NCBI GenBank assembly: GCA_910584125.1
Contig: CAJTXU010000039.1
Location: 1 to 18,713, forward strand
Direction of reading: 5' to 3'
From: an uncultured Muribaculaceae bacterium
GTDB taxonomy: Bacteria > Bacteroidota > Bacteroidia > Bacteroidales > Muribaculaceae
Length of the DNA stretch: 18,713 bases
The notes under the pieces: model-generated
What the model was told of the DNA's origin: nothing
Seen by the model: only the letters and a program-made list of their open reading frames with translations
Databases searched by the model: none
Shown here: positions 1 to 7,455 of the stretch, piece by piece
Layout: each line of letters opens with the position of its first letter
How positions within the stretch are numbered: the first letter of the stretch is position 1
Translations under genes and position numbers: made by a program

Positions 1-241
1 GCGCGAAAATTGACCTCACACAGAGAAATCACAGAGAAGCCACAGAGGGCTACGCGCGAAGGGATATTTTGACCAAAGGACCAGAGAACCAGAGAACCAG
101 AGAACCATAGGATTCCGCGATTGGGACGCGCTTTGCGCGAAAAAAAACTCTGTGAGCTCTGTGCTCCCTCTGTGTGAGGCATCGAGTATCCGACGCGGGT
201 GTTTCGCGCTGCTCGCGCGAAAATTGACCTCACACAGAGAA
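1..241. repeat. Repeat-rich spacer upstream of ugd
   Basis: Bases 1-331 hold no convincing gene. A 27-base segment at 1-27 recurs at 215-241; both copies contain CCTCACACAGAG, and its reverse complement CTCTGTGTGAGG lies at 168-179. AGAGAACC is repeated three times in tandem at 83-106. TTTCGCGC (202-209) and GCGCGAAA (215-222) form a short inverted repeat. A and G purine-rich CAGAG-type words recur throughout. This looks like a dispersed intergenic repeat of the genome rather than coding sequence. Because the window begins inside one copy, its edge may be an assembly break at a repeat (inference). Confidence 0.7.
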
Positions 242-281
242 GCCACAGAGTCCCCTCAAATGGCCGGAGGCTTAGACGTAC

Positions 282-311
282 CAATCGGGATCAATCGGGA
301 TTAATCAGGAC
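282..311 (+). repeat. Three tandem 10-bp units before ugd
   Basis: Two exact copies of CAATCGGGAT (282-291, 292-301) are followed by a diverged third, TAATCAGGAC (302-311). They end 20 bases before the ugd start codon. The array lies where a promoter or operator would be expected, but no TAnnTTTG box is visible next to it, so a regulatory role is only a possibility. Confidence 0.6.
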
Positions 312-331
312 AAAGAAATAAATCAAAAAAA

Positions 332-1633
332 ATGAATATAGCTGTTGCAGGCACGGGCTACGTCGGCCTCAGCCTGGCGACTCTGCTCGCCCAACATAAC
401 CATGTCACCGCCGTCGACGTCATCGCCGACAAGGTCGACAAACTCAACCGCCGAGTCTCGCCCATCCAGGACGACTACATCGAGCGTTACCTCGCCGAGG
501 CGTCGCTCGACCTGACCGCGACGCTCGACGGCGCCGCGGCATACCGCGACGCGGATTTCGTCATAATCGCCGCCCCCACCAACTATGACCCGGTGAAGAA
601 CTATTTCGACACGTCGCACGTCGAGGAGGTCATCGACCTCGTGCTGAGCGTCAACCCGGAGGCGGTGATGGTGATAAAGTCGACAATCCCGGTGGGATAT
701 TGCCGCTCGCTATACCTCAAGTACGCCCGCGAGGGCGTCGGAAGACTCAACCTGCTGTTCGCGCCCGAGTTCCTGCGCGAGAGCAAGGCGCTCTACGACA
801 ACCTATACCCGTCGCGCATCATCGTGGGTATCCCGAAACTGATCGACAACCCGGAGTTCTCCGACGAAGACCGGGCCATTGAGCGGATTGCCGACATACC
901 TTTCCTGACCGGGCGCGCGCATACGTTCGCGGCCCTGCTGCAGCAGGGAGCCATCAAGCAGGATATCCCGACTCTCTACATGGGCACGAAGGAGGCGGAG
1001 GCGGTCAAGCTGTTCGCCAACACCTATCTGGCACTGAGGGTGAGCTACTTCAACGAGCTCGACACCTACGCCGAGGTCAAGGGCCTCGACTCGCGTGCCA
1101 TCATCGAGGGCATCGGCCTCGACCCGCGCATCGGGATGCATTACAACAATCCGTCGTTCGGCTACGGCGGCTACTGCCTGCCCAAGGACACCAAGCAGCT
1201 GCTGGCCAACTACGCCGACGTGCCCCAGCAGATGATGTCGGCCATTGTTGAGAGCAACCGCACGCGCAAGGATTTCATCGCCGACCAGGTGCTGCGCAAG
1301 GCGGGCTGGCACAGCTATGACGGCACGTTCGACTCTTCGAAGGAGGGCGAGTGCGTGATCGGCATATACCGCCTGACGATGAAGTCTAATTCCGACAATT
1401 TCAGGCAGTCGTCAATCCAGGGGGTGATGAAGCGCATCAAGGCGAAGGGGGCGACGGTGATCATCTACGAGCCGACGCTCGACGACGGCTCGACCTTCTT
1501 CGGCAGCCGCGTGGTGAACGACCTCGACGAGTTCAAGCGGCAGTCGAAGGCGATCATCGCCAACCGCACGGCGGCCGACCTCGACGACGTCGCCGACAAG
1601 GTCTACACCCGCGACCTCTACAGCCGCGACTGA
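332..1633 (+). CDS. ugd: UDP-glucose 6-dehydrogenase
   Basis: This 433-residue cytoplasmic enzyme oxidises UDP-glucose to UDP-glucuronate with two NAD+, supplying an acidic sugar for capsule or exopolysaccharide. The N-terminus carries the Rossmann motif GTGYVG (residues 7-12). KSTIPVG and FAPEFLRE follow in the usual order. The catalytic cysteine is Cys282 in FGYGGYCLPKDTKQL. The C-terminus, with SDNFRQSSIQGVMKRIKAKG and DKVYTRDL, matches the short E. coli-type Ugd closely. Compared with that enzyme (388 residues) there are two extra stretches, about residues 167-192 and 325-340, both likely surface loops. The ATG at 332 sits directly before the Rossmann strand. The next gene starts 3 bases after the stop, so this is the first visible gene of a polysaccharide operon. 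Confidence 0.95.
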   Translation: MNIAVAGTGYVGLSLATLLAQHNHVTAVDVIADKVDKLNRRVSPIQDDYIERYLAEASLDLTATLDGAAAYRDADFVIIAAPTNYDPVKNYFDTSHVEEVIDLVLSVNPEAVMVIKSTIPVGYCRSLYLKYAREGVGRLNLLFAPEFLRESKALYDNLYPSRIIVGIPKLIDNPEFSDEDRAIERIADIPFLTGRAHTFAALLQQGAIKQDIPTLYMGTKEAEAVKLFANTYLALRVSYFNELDTYAEVKGLDSRAIIEGIGLDPRIGMHYNNPSFGYGGYCLPKDTKQLLANYADVPQQMMSAIVESNRTRKDFIADQVLRKAGWHSYDGTFDSSKEGECVIGIYRLTMKSNSDNFRQSSIQGVMKRIKAKGATVIIYEPTLDDGSTFFGSRVVNDLDEFKRQSKAIIANRTAADLDDVADKVYTRDLYSRD

Positions 1634-1636
1634 CGT

Positions 1637-2809
1637 ATGAAAGTACTGCTGGTACATAACGATTACGGGAAGCGGAGCGGCGAGGAGGCGGTGGTCGACA
1701 AGATGGCCGGCATCTTCGCTTCCCTGGGCTACGAGACGGCGCAGCTGCGCATGTCGACAGCCACGGTGCGCGGCACGCTCGCCGGGAAGATCCGCGTCTT
1801 CTTCGCGGGCATGTGGTCGCCGGTCGGCGTGCGAGCCATGCGCGATACACTGCGCCGCGAGAAACCCGACGTCGTGAACATCCACAACCTCTACCCGTTC
1901 ATCTCGCCGGCCTCGCTGCGCGAGTGCCGCAAGGCCGGCGTCCCGCTGGTGATGACGGTCCATAATTTCCGCCTGATATGCCCCACGGGTCTCTTCATAC
2001 GCGACGGCGCTCCGTGCGAGATATGCCTCAAACGGGGCCACGAGTGGGGGTGCGTCCGCCATAACTGCGAGCACTCGCCCTTCAAGTCGCTGGGATACGC
2101 CGTGCGCAACGCCGTGGCGCGCATAGGCCGCCACTATCTCGAATGCATCGACCTGTTCGCGTGCCTCACCGACTTCCAACGCCGCAAACTAATTGAGGCC
2201 GGTTTTCCGCCAGAAAAGCTCATTGTGATCCCGAACTCAATAGATATCAAAGACATAACACCGCGCGAAGGCACAGGCCGCTACGTGGCGTTCTGCGGCA
2301 GAATCTCGCACGAGAAGGGCATCGACCTGATCGTGGAGGTGGCGCGGCGGCATCCGGAGATTCCGTTCAGGCTTGCCGGCGCCGTCGGTGACCCCTCACT
2401 TGTGGCCGACCTGCCGGCGAACGTCGAGCTCGTCGGATTCGTGAGCGGCAAGGCACTGGATGACTTCTACGACAACGCAGCCTTCGTGCTTATGGCGAGC
2501 CGCTGCTACGAAGGTTTCTCGATGGCGATTCTCGAGGCGGCGGCCCATTCGCGGCCCACGGTCGCCCCGGGCCATGGCGGATTCACCGAGATCATACGCG
2601 CACTCTGCGAGAGGGGCAGCGACCAACTGCTGTTCGAGCCTGGAAACGCCGACTCGCTGGAGGCGGCGGTGACGCGCCTGTGGCACGCGCCCGAACGCAC
2701 CAGCGCGCTCGGCCAGACGGCCGCGGCAAACCTGCGCCGCCTTTATACCGTCGACGTCGTGTCGCAGCAATGGAAGAAAGCGGTAAATAAAGTAATAAGT
2801 GATAAGTAA
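1637..2809 (+). CDS. Glycosyltransferase family 4 protein
   Basis: A 390-residue GT-B fold glycosyltransferase, probably adding a sugar to a lipid-linked glycan at the cytoplasmic face of the inner membrane. The N-terminal domain begins MKVLLVHNDYGKRSGEE, a common opening of GT4 enzymes. It contains MTVHNFRLICPTGLF and a cysteine cluster (CEIC, GCVRHNC, about residues 132-155) shared by many enzymes of this subgroup. The C-terminal domain has PNSID, FCGRISHEKGID and the EX7E motif (Glu292 and Glu300 in YEGFSMAILEA), which contacts the nucleotide-sugar donor. The start is 3 bases after the ugd stop, implying translational coupling. Donor and acceptor cannot be read from the sequence. Confidence 0.9.
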   Translation: MKVLLVHNDYGKRSGEEAVVDKMAGIFASLGYETAQLRMSTATVRGTLAGKIRVFFAGMWSPVGVRAMRDTLRREKPDVVNIHNLYPFISPASLRECRKAGVPLVMTVHNFRLICPTGLFIRDGAPCEICLKRGHEWGCVRHNCEHSPFKSLGYAVRNAVARIGRHYLECIDLFACLTDFQRRKLIEAGFPPEKLIVIPNSIDIKDITPREGTGRYVAFCGRISHEKGIDLIVEVARRHPEIPFRLAGAVGDPSLVADLPANVELVGFVSGKALDDFYDNAAFVLMASRCYEGFSMAILEAAAHSRPTVAPGHGGFTEIIRALCERGSDQLLFEPGNADSLEAAVTRLWHAPERTSALGQTAAANLRRLYTVDVVSQQWKKAVNKVISDK

Positions 2810-2816
2810 GAAGTAA

Positions 2817-2855
2817 GACCTTAAAGACCTTAAAGACCTTAAAGACCTTAAAGAC
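2817..2855 (+). repeat. Four tandem 9-bp units (GACCTTAAA)
   Basis: Exact copies begin at 2817, 2826, 2835 and 2844, with a partial fifth at 2853-2855. The array is in the 88-base gap between the first GT4 gene and the WecG-type gene, inside an otherwise tightly packed operon. Such perfect short repeats can change copy number by slippage. Confidence 0.9.
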
Positions 2856-2863
2856 TCAGCCTT

Positions 2864-2891
2864 AATCATTAATCATTAATCATTAATCATT
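2864..2891 (+). repeat. Four tandem 7-bp units (AATCATT)
   Basis: Exact copies begin at 2864, 2871, 2878 and 2885. The array ends 6 bases before the TTG start codon of the following gene, so a change in copy number would alter the sequence immediately upstream of the translation start without changing the protein. Confidence 0.9.
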
Positions 2892-2897
2892 AGATAG

Positions 2898-3638
2898 TTG
2901 CAGACTTATTTCAACATAAGATATGAGTTCGATACGGAGGCCGTGCACGCCGCCATCGCACGCCGGCTCCCCGAACCGGGCGCGGACTATATCGCCGTGG
3001 CCGACGGCGTGATCCTCGACTTCGCCAACCGCAACCCGGCCTATCTCGACGTGATCAACTCGGGCATGTTCGCCATCTGCGACTCGAGCTACGTGCCGCT
3101 CTATATCCGCCTGCTCTACGGCGAACGCGTCAGCCAGTATTGCGGCTCGCAGATCTTCCGCGACGTGGTGTCGGCGCGACGCTACCGCATGATGTTCCTG
3201 GGCGCGCATCAGGCCGTGCTCGACTCGCTCCGCGAGAACATCACGCCATGGAATCCCGACGTGGCCGGGATGAGCTTCGTCGAACTCCCCTTCTGCGGCA
3301 TCGACGGCTTCGACTATCCCGCGATCGCAGCTATGGTGGAGCGCGAGCGTCCCGACATCATATGGGTCTCGTTGGGGGCGCCGAAACAGGAATATTTCAT
3401 GCACCGGCTCCGGCCCTATCTGAGTCACGGAGTGATGATTGCGGTGGGGGCGGTCTTCAACTTCTTCAGCGGACTTGGAGAGAAGAGAGCCCCGGACTGG
3501 ATGGTGCGGGCGCATCTGGAGTTCGTCTACCACATCATGCAGTCGCCCGGCAAGCAGCTGCGGCGCTGCGGAAGCATCATCGCTTCGCTGCCGCCCGTGC
3601 TCTTGGCGGAATACCGCAGCAAGAACAACCGGAAATAA
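2898..3638 (+). CDS. WecG/TagA/CpsF family glycosyltransferase
   Basis: A 246-residue GT26 enzyme. The family transfers N-acetylmannosaminuronate, N-acetylmannosamine or related sugars to an undecaprenyl-linked acceptor at the cytoplasmic membrane face. Family signatures are ADGVILDFANRNP near residue 35, VSLGAPKQEYF at about 157-167, and AVGAVFNFFSG followed by EKRAPDWM. Translation most likely starts at TTG 2898. An in-frame TAG lies directly upstream (2895-2897), and the first downstream methionine would remove the conserved ADG segment. No clear Shine-Dalgarno sequence is visible. The gene sits between two GT4 genes and probably acts in the same glycan pathway. The exact sugar is unknown; the neighbouring ugd hints at uronic acids in the product. 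Confidence 0.88.
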   Translation: MQTYFNIRYEFDTEAVHAAIARRLPEPGADYIAVADGVILDFANRNPAYLDVINSGMFAICDSSYVPLYIRLLYGERVSQYCGSQIFRDVVSARRYRMMFLGAHQAVLDSLRENITPWNPDVAGMSFVELPFCGIDGFDYPAIAAMVERERPDIIWVSLGAPKQEYFMHRLRPYLSHGVMIAVGAVFNFFSGLGEKRAPDWMVRAHLEFVYHIMQSPGKQLRRCGSIIASLPPVLLAEYRSKNNRK

Positions 3639-3649
3639 CAATTCAAGCG

Positions 3650-4678
3650 GTGCGTCACGTTGTCTTTCATCTGCTTAACGATTACTCGGGCAGCCCGAAG
3701 GTGCTTCGCGGCGTGGTGGAGCATATGCTTGCAGACGGCGACGACGTCCGACTCTACACCTCTCGCGGCGGGACGCTCGACGCGCTCGACGCGCCGCGAC
3801 TGAGACACAGCGCGATCCCCTACACCTTCTCGCCGCGGAAGGCCGCGACTCTGCTCCGCTACGTGTGGGCGCAGCTGCTGTCGTTCGGCTGCGCGCTGAG
3901 CTACGCGCTGAGCAAGGACACCGACTTCTATATCAACACTATACTGCCCGTCGGCGCGGCGCTCGGCGCACGGCTCGCGGGCAAGCGCGTCACGCTGCAC
4001 TGCCATGAGAATCCGGCAGCGAAGAGCCGCGCCTATCTGGCCCTGGCGGGCGTGATGCTGAGACTCGCCGACCGCGTGGTGTGCGTGTCGAAGTTCCAGG
4101 CCGACCGACTCGCCGATCTCTTCCCCCGCCTTAAGAACATCGAGATCGTGCCCAACTCGCTGAGCCGTGACTTCCTGTCGGCGCTGAGGCCCGATCCGGA
4201 AACGGCGTTCGAACGCCGTAACGTGCTGATGCTGACCTCACTGAAGGCCTACAAGGGGATGCGTGAGTTCCTCAACCTGGCCTCGATGCTGCCGCAATAC
4301 AGGTTCACGCTCGTGGTCAACGACACAGCCGCCAACATCAGGGTATGGCTGCGCTCCAACGGCATCACGCCGGCGGCGAACGTGACGATACATCCGCGCC
4401 AACGCGAGGTGGCGAGGTTCTACAACGAAGCGTCGCTTGTGATGAATCTGTCGAATCCGCGCCTGTTCGTCGAGACGTTCGGCATGACGGCGCTCGAAGC
4501 CCGCGCGGCACGGCTGCCGGTCATAGCGCCCCCGACGGGAGGAATCGCCGAACTGATAACCGACGGCACCGACGGCTACCTGATAGACTGCCACGACACT
4601 CCGAGGCTGATACAGGCCGTAGAGACACTGCTCACCGACCGCGAGCTATACCTCCGGCTCGCCGCAGGCGCGACATAA
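3650..4678 (+). CDS. Glycosyltransferase family 4 protein (GTG start)
   Basis: A 342-residue GT-B glycosyltransferase. GTG at 3650, 11 bases after the previous stop, gives the typical N-terminus RHVVFHLLNDYSGSPKVL. The same frame stays open further upstream but overlaps the WecG-type gene and does not resemble a protein there. Visible motifs are LHCHENPA, VCVSKFQADRL, PNSLSRDF, and the EX7E pair Glu275/Glu283 in VETFGMTALEA followed by PTGGIAELI. The protein ends soon after the last motif and lacks the longer C-terminal helix of many GT4 enzymes, so it is slightly short. It is the last gene of the plus-strand glycan cluster and faces a minus-strand gene 74 bases away. Confidence 0.87.
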   Translation: MRHVVFHLLNDYSGSPKVLRGVVEHMLADGDDVRLYTSRGGTLDALDAPRLRHSAIPYTFSPRKAATLLRYVWAQLLSFGCALSYALSKDTDFYINTILPVGAALGARLAGKRVTLHCHENPAAKSRAYLALAGVMLRLADRVVCVSKFQADRLADLFPRLKNIEIVPNSLSRDFLSALRPDPETAFERRNVLMLTSLKAYKGMREFLNLASMLPQYRFTLVVNDTAANIRVWLRSNGITPAANVTIHPRQREVARFYNEASLVMNLSNPRLFVETFGMTALEARAARLPVIAPPTGGIAELITDGTDGYLIDCHDTPRLIQAVETLLTDRELYLRLAAGAT

Positions 4679-4717
4679 ATAAAAGGAAATAAGCGGACAG
4701 GGGACAAAACCGATTGT

Positions 4718-4740
4718 GGCGCGACCGCAGGGAGCGCGCC
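4718..4740. terminator. GC-rich hairpin between convergent genes
   Basis: GGCGCG (4718-4723) and CGCGCC (4735-4740) can pair around an 11-base loop. This is in the 74-base gap between the GT4 gene and the convergent acyltransferase gene. No strong T-run follows on either strand, so termination is plausible but unproven. Confidence 0.35.
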
Positions 4741-4752
4741 CCCCGTAAAGGC

Positions 4753-5676
4753 TCACCACTTCATGTGGCGGGCCTTTTTGTCATCGAATATCTCGTCGAT
4801 TGTCAGGAAGATGCCCGACTCCTCGACGTCGCCGAACTCGCGGTTGACCGCCGTGCCGAACATGCGCATCGTGGGCGAGAGCATCATGTAGGCGTTGACC
4901 AGCGGCGGTATCTTCTGCCCGTGCTCGCGCACGAAGTGGTTGAGTATCCGGTAGTCCTCGCGGAAGTCGGCGCCTGTGTATCTCGACTGTATCTCCTCGC
5001 CGAGCGCGCGCGTGGGCAGCTGCTCGATGGGAGTCACCAGCCGGTCGGGGTCGGGGAAATGCTTGTGCATGAAGCCGAGTATCATGTCGCGGCATTCCTC
5101 TCCATAGCCGGGATACATCGTGACCTTGCCGAAAAGATACTTGATCTGCGGGTATTTCACCGTGATGGCCCCGAGGCCGTCCCAAAGGTTGTCGAGCGCG
5201 TAGATCGACGCCGGGCAGGGGCCTGTGGCCTGATAGTTGACCACCACGAACGAGCGTCCCAGCTCGATCGTGGCGGGCAGGTATTCCTTGAGGAAACGGT
5301 CGGAGAAGCGGAACATGTGCGACGTGGCGATATGCGGCACGCCGTCGACCATCCGGATGTCCTCGCCGAGGATGAACCGGTAGCCGCCGATGATCTCGCG
5401 GTGCTCCGGATTCCAGACAATCATCTGGCGGCAGGGCACGGGGCTCATCGTGTCGAACTCGTCGATGTCACAGTCGAGGCCCGTGCCTCCTCCGGCGCCC
5501 CGGAACGCGATCTCGCGCAGGCGACCGATCTCGCGCATCGTGGCGGGGGCGTTGAACGCATCGACGACATAGATCTCGTTGTCGCCTTTGTTGGTCTTGC
5601 GGAGCATGCGGTCGGGCGTGAGCTCCGACTGCACCATATCCGGGTCAATCCGGTCGATAATCTTCATTTCTGTCAT
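4753..5676 (-). CDS. glsB: GNAT-fold N-acyltransferase, GlsB-like (glycine lipid synthesis)
   Basis: A 307-residue protein resembling the Bacteroides proteins once annotated as hemolysins. One of these, GlsB, N-acylates glycine with a 3-hydroxy fatty acid in the first step of glycine and serine-dipeptide lipid synthesis. Relevant segments are MREIGRLREIAFRGAGGGTG (about 47-66), DIDEFDTM, IVWNPEHREIIGGYRF, ATSHMFRFSD and ATIELGRSFVVVNYQ. The ELGRS stretch matches the ornithine-lipid acyltransferase OlsB family. TMYPGYGEECRDMIL and LVTPIEQLP follow. The start at 5676 gives MTEMKII; a start at the second methionine is equally possible. The gene begins 23 bases after ychF and is probably cotranscribed with it. 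A GlsA-type O-acyltransferase, adjacent in Bacteroides thetaiotaomicron, is not present in this window. The family call is good; the exact substrate is inferred. Confidence 0.72.
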   Translation of the reverse strand: MTEMKIIDRIDPDMVQSELTPDRMLRKTNKGDNEIYVVDAFNAPATMREIGRLREIAFRGAGGGTGLDCDIDEFDTMSPVPCRQMIVWNPEHREIIGGYRFILGEDIRMVDGVPHIATSHMFRFSDRFLKEYLPATIELGRSFVVVNYQATGPCPASIYALDNLWDGLGAITVKYPQIKYLFGKVTMYPGYGEECRDMILGFMHKHFPDPDRLVTPIEQLPTRALGEEIQSRYTGADFREDYRILNHFVREHGQKIPPLVNAYMMLSPTMRMFGTAVNREFGDVEESGIFLTIDEIFDDKKARHMKW

Positions 5677-5699
5677 TCGCGTCTCTCCAATCTTGAACT

Positions 5700-6803
5700 T
5701 CAGACATTAAAGCGGAAGTGCATCACGTCGCCGTCCTGCACCACGTATTCCTTACCCTCGACGCCCATCTTTCCGGCCTCGCGCACTGCGCTTTCGGAAC
5801 CGAGCGTCACGTAGTCGTCATATTTTATCACCTCGGCACGGATGAAGCCTTTCTCGAAGTCGGTGTGGATGATTCCGGCGGCCTGGGGGGCCTTGGTGCC
5901 GCGCAGGAAAGTCCAGGCGCGCACCTCGTCGGGGCCGGCCGTGAAATAGGTCTGCAGGTCGAGCAGCGAGTAGGCGGCGCGGATCAGGCGGTTGACGCCG
6001 CTCTCCTCGAGGCCCATCGACTCAAGGAACTCGCGGCGCTCCTCATATGTCTCGAGTTCGGCGATCTCGCTCTCGGTGCGGGCGGCCACGACGAGCAGCT
6101 GGGCGTTCTCTCCGGCTATGGCCCGGCGCACGGCCTCGACATATGCGTTGCCCGTGGCGGCACTGTCGTCGTCGACATTGCACACATACATCACCGGCTT
6201 GGCGGTGAGCAGGAAGAGCTCGCGGGCGAAGCGCTGTTCCTCCTTGCCCTCGATGGCGACCGAGCGGGCCGGGCGACCCTGCTCGAGCGCGGCCTTGTAG
6301 GCCTCGAGCACGCCGAGCTGCATGCGGGCCGTCTTGTCGGCACCGGCCTTGGCGGCCTTCTCGGTCTTGGCGAGGCGCGCCTCGACGGTCTCGAGGTCCT
6401 TGATCTGGAGCTCGTAGTTGATCACCTCCATGTCGCGCACGGGGTCGACGGTGCCGTCGACGTGCGTGATGTTGTCGTCGTCGAAACAGCGCAGCACGTG
6501 GAGTATGGCGTCGGTCTCACGGATGTTGGCCAGGAACTTGTTGCCGAGTCCCTCGCCCTTGGAGGCTCCCTTGACCAGACCGGCGATGTCGACGATCTCG
6601 ACCGTGGCCGGCACCACCGAACGCGGATTGCACAGTTCGACGAGGCGCGTCAGCCGGTCGTCGGGCACCGAGATGACGCCCACGTTGGGCTCGATGGTGC
6701 AGAACGGGAAATTGGCCGACTGGGCCTTGGCGTTGCTGAGACAGTTGAAGAGAGTGGACTTGCCGACGTTGGGCAATCCGACGATACCACATTTTAGTGC
6801 CAT
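5700..6803 (-). CDS. ychF: Ribosome-associated ATPase YchF/OLA1
   Basis: A 367-residue Obg-family NTPase (E. coli YchF has 363). It prefers ATP and binds the ribosome, and in other species it is linked to translation and oxidative-stress control. The P-loop GLPNVGKST is at residues 9-17, followed by FPFCTIEPNVG and the switch II DIAGLVKGASKGEGLGNKFL. The usual GTP-specificity motif NKxD is replaced by NVDD, as expected for YchF. The C-terminal TGS domain includes AAGIIHTDFEKGFIRAEVI and ends VQDGDVMHFRFNV. ATG at 6803 is chosen because it directly precedes the conserved MALKCGIVGLPNVGKS start; the frame extends upstream without homology. A promoter and a hairpin leader lie upstream. Confidence 0.96.
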   Translation of the reverse strand: MALKCGIVGLPNVGKSTLFNCLSNAKAQSANFPFCTIEPNVGVISVPDDRLTRLVELCNPRSVVPATVEIVDIAGLVKGASKGEGLGNKFLANIRETDAILHVLRCFDDDNITHVDGTVDPVRDMEVINYELQIKDLETVEARLAKTEKAAKAGADKTARMQLGVLEAYKAALEQGRPARSVAIEGKEEQRFARELFLLTAKPVMYVCNVDDDSAATGNAYVEAVRRAIAGENAQLLVVAARTESEIAELETYEERREFLESMGLEESGVNRLIRAAYSLLDLQTYFTAGPDEVRAWTFLRGTKAPQAAGIIHTDFEKGFIRAEVIKYDDYVTLGSESAVREAGKMGVEGKEYVVQDGDVMHFRFNV

Positions 6804-6842
6804 ATATACTTGCGGGGAGAGGTAAGATATCAATATTATACA

Positions 6843-6899
6843 CAATCGGAAATCCCGCGGCGCGTCACCCTGCGGTGCACGCGCGCGGCATTCCGATTG
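6843..6899 (-). promoter_or_regulatory. Long hairpin in the ychF 5' leader
   Basis: CAATCGGAA (6843-6851) pairs perfectly with TTCCGATTG (6891-6899). Inside it a GC-rich stem, CCGCGGCGCG against CGCGCGCGG, extends the helix with one bulge. The structure begins at or just after the predicted transcription start, so the ychF mRNA would carry a very stable stem-loop at its 5' end. It may protect the mRNA or limit ribosome access; no known riboswitch is recognised. Confidence 0.6.
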
Positions 6900-6930
6900 C
6901 AAAGTTACAACAATATTGTGAAATATGAAA
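6900..6930 (-). promoter_or_regulatory. Promoter for ychF-glsB
   Basis: On the minus strand TAACTTTG (complement of 6900-6907) matches the Bacteroidetes -7 box TAnnTTTG. TTTC (complement of 6927-6930) lies 19 bases upstream as a near-consensus -33 box. Transcription would start near 6895, giving a leader of roughly 90 nt. Confidence 0.65.
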
Positions 6931-6961
6931 ATCGGGCGGCTTATTAGTTGCCCGCCGGGCG

Positions 6962-7429
6962 TCACCAGGGGGCGCTCCGCACGCGGTCGTAGACGTATGT
7001 CTGCACGCGTCCGCCCGACGTCTGCCACTGCAGCCACAGCGTGTTGTTGCCGTGGGTGAACCAGTAGCTCGTGGTGATCGGGCTGTCGTATTCATACTGG
7101 ATGTTGATCTGGAAGCGCGACGCGCCGCTCACCGACCCCTGGCACCAGTAGCGCAGACGCTCGCGCTCCTGATACCCGTTGTCGAGATAATAGTAGTAGC
7201 CGAACCCGTTGCCGTTGAAATACATGTAGTTGGCCTCGGCCGGGCCGACGGGCTCGCTGTTGTACTGCACGAGCATCCAGTATCCGTCGAGACGCGGGTC
7301 GTCGACGGTGTCCCAGCCATAGGGAGGATCGCTATACCAGTAGTCGTCGCCGTCGCAGCCCGTCAGGGCCACGATGCACAGCGTTGCCACCGTGAGCAGC
7401 GCCGTCAGTCTGGGTAATCTTCTTTTCAT
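6962..7429 (-). CDS. Small predicted lipoprotein, function unknown
   Basis: A 155-residue protein with a lipoprotein signal peptide: MKRRLPRL, a hydrophobic core, then the lipobox LTGC with the acylated cysteine at residue 25. The mature part begins CDGDDYWYSDPPYGWD and is rich in Tyr, Trp, Gly and Asn. Alternating segments such as YMYFNGNGFGYYYYLDNGY, RFQINIQYEYD and TLWLQWQTSGGRVQTYVYD suggest a small beta-barrel or beta-sandwich, perhaps lipocalin-like (inference only). ATG 7429 is chosen because it places the signal peptide correctly. It lies 26 bases downstream of cdd and is probably in the same transcript. It has no recognised active site and should be anchored in the envelope. Confidence 0.8.
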   Translation of the reverse strand: MKRRLPRLTALLTVATLCIVALTGCDGDDYWYSDPPYGWDTVDDPRLDGYWMLVQYNSEPVGPAEANYMYFNGNGFGYYYYLDNGYQERERLRYWCQGSVSGASRFQINIQYEYDSPITTSYWFTHGNNTLWLQWQTSGGRVQTYVYDRVRSAPW

Positions 7430-7455
7430 AACTATTTGTTTTAGCGGTTTTTGTT

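Noticed and set aside
2817..2891. CRISPR array
   Set aside because: The units are 7-9 bases, directly adjacent and without spacers, so they are simple tandem repeats.
3140..3649. In-frame upstream extension of the second GT4 gene
   Set aside because: It would overlap the WecG-type gene in another frame, and its translation is Arg/Ala-rich without GT4 features; the GTG at 3650 gives the expected N-terminus.
4714..5814. Long open frame antisense to the GlsB-like gene
   Set aside because: Runs across two real minus-strand genes and lacks protein-like features.
5718..6797. Long open frame antisense to ychF (359 codons)
   Set aside because: GC-rich codon mirror of a strongly conserved gene; its His/Val/Leu-rich translation has no recognisable domain.
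6933..6960. Terminator of the cdd-lipoprotein transcript
   Set aside because: Only a 5-bp GGCGG/CCGCC stem with a large loop could be found before a short T-run, which is too weak to list.
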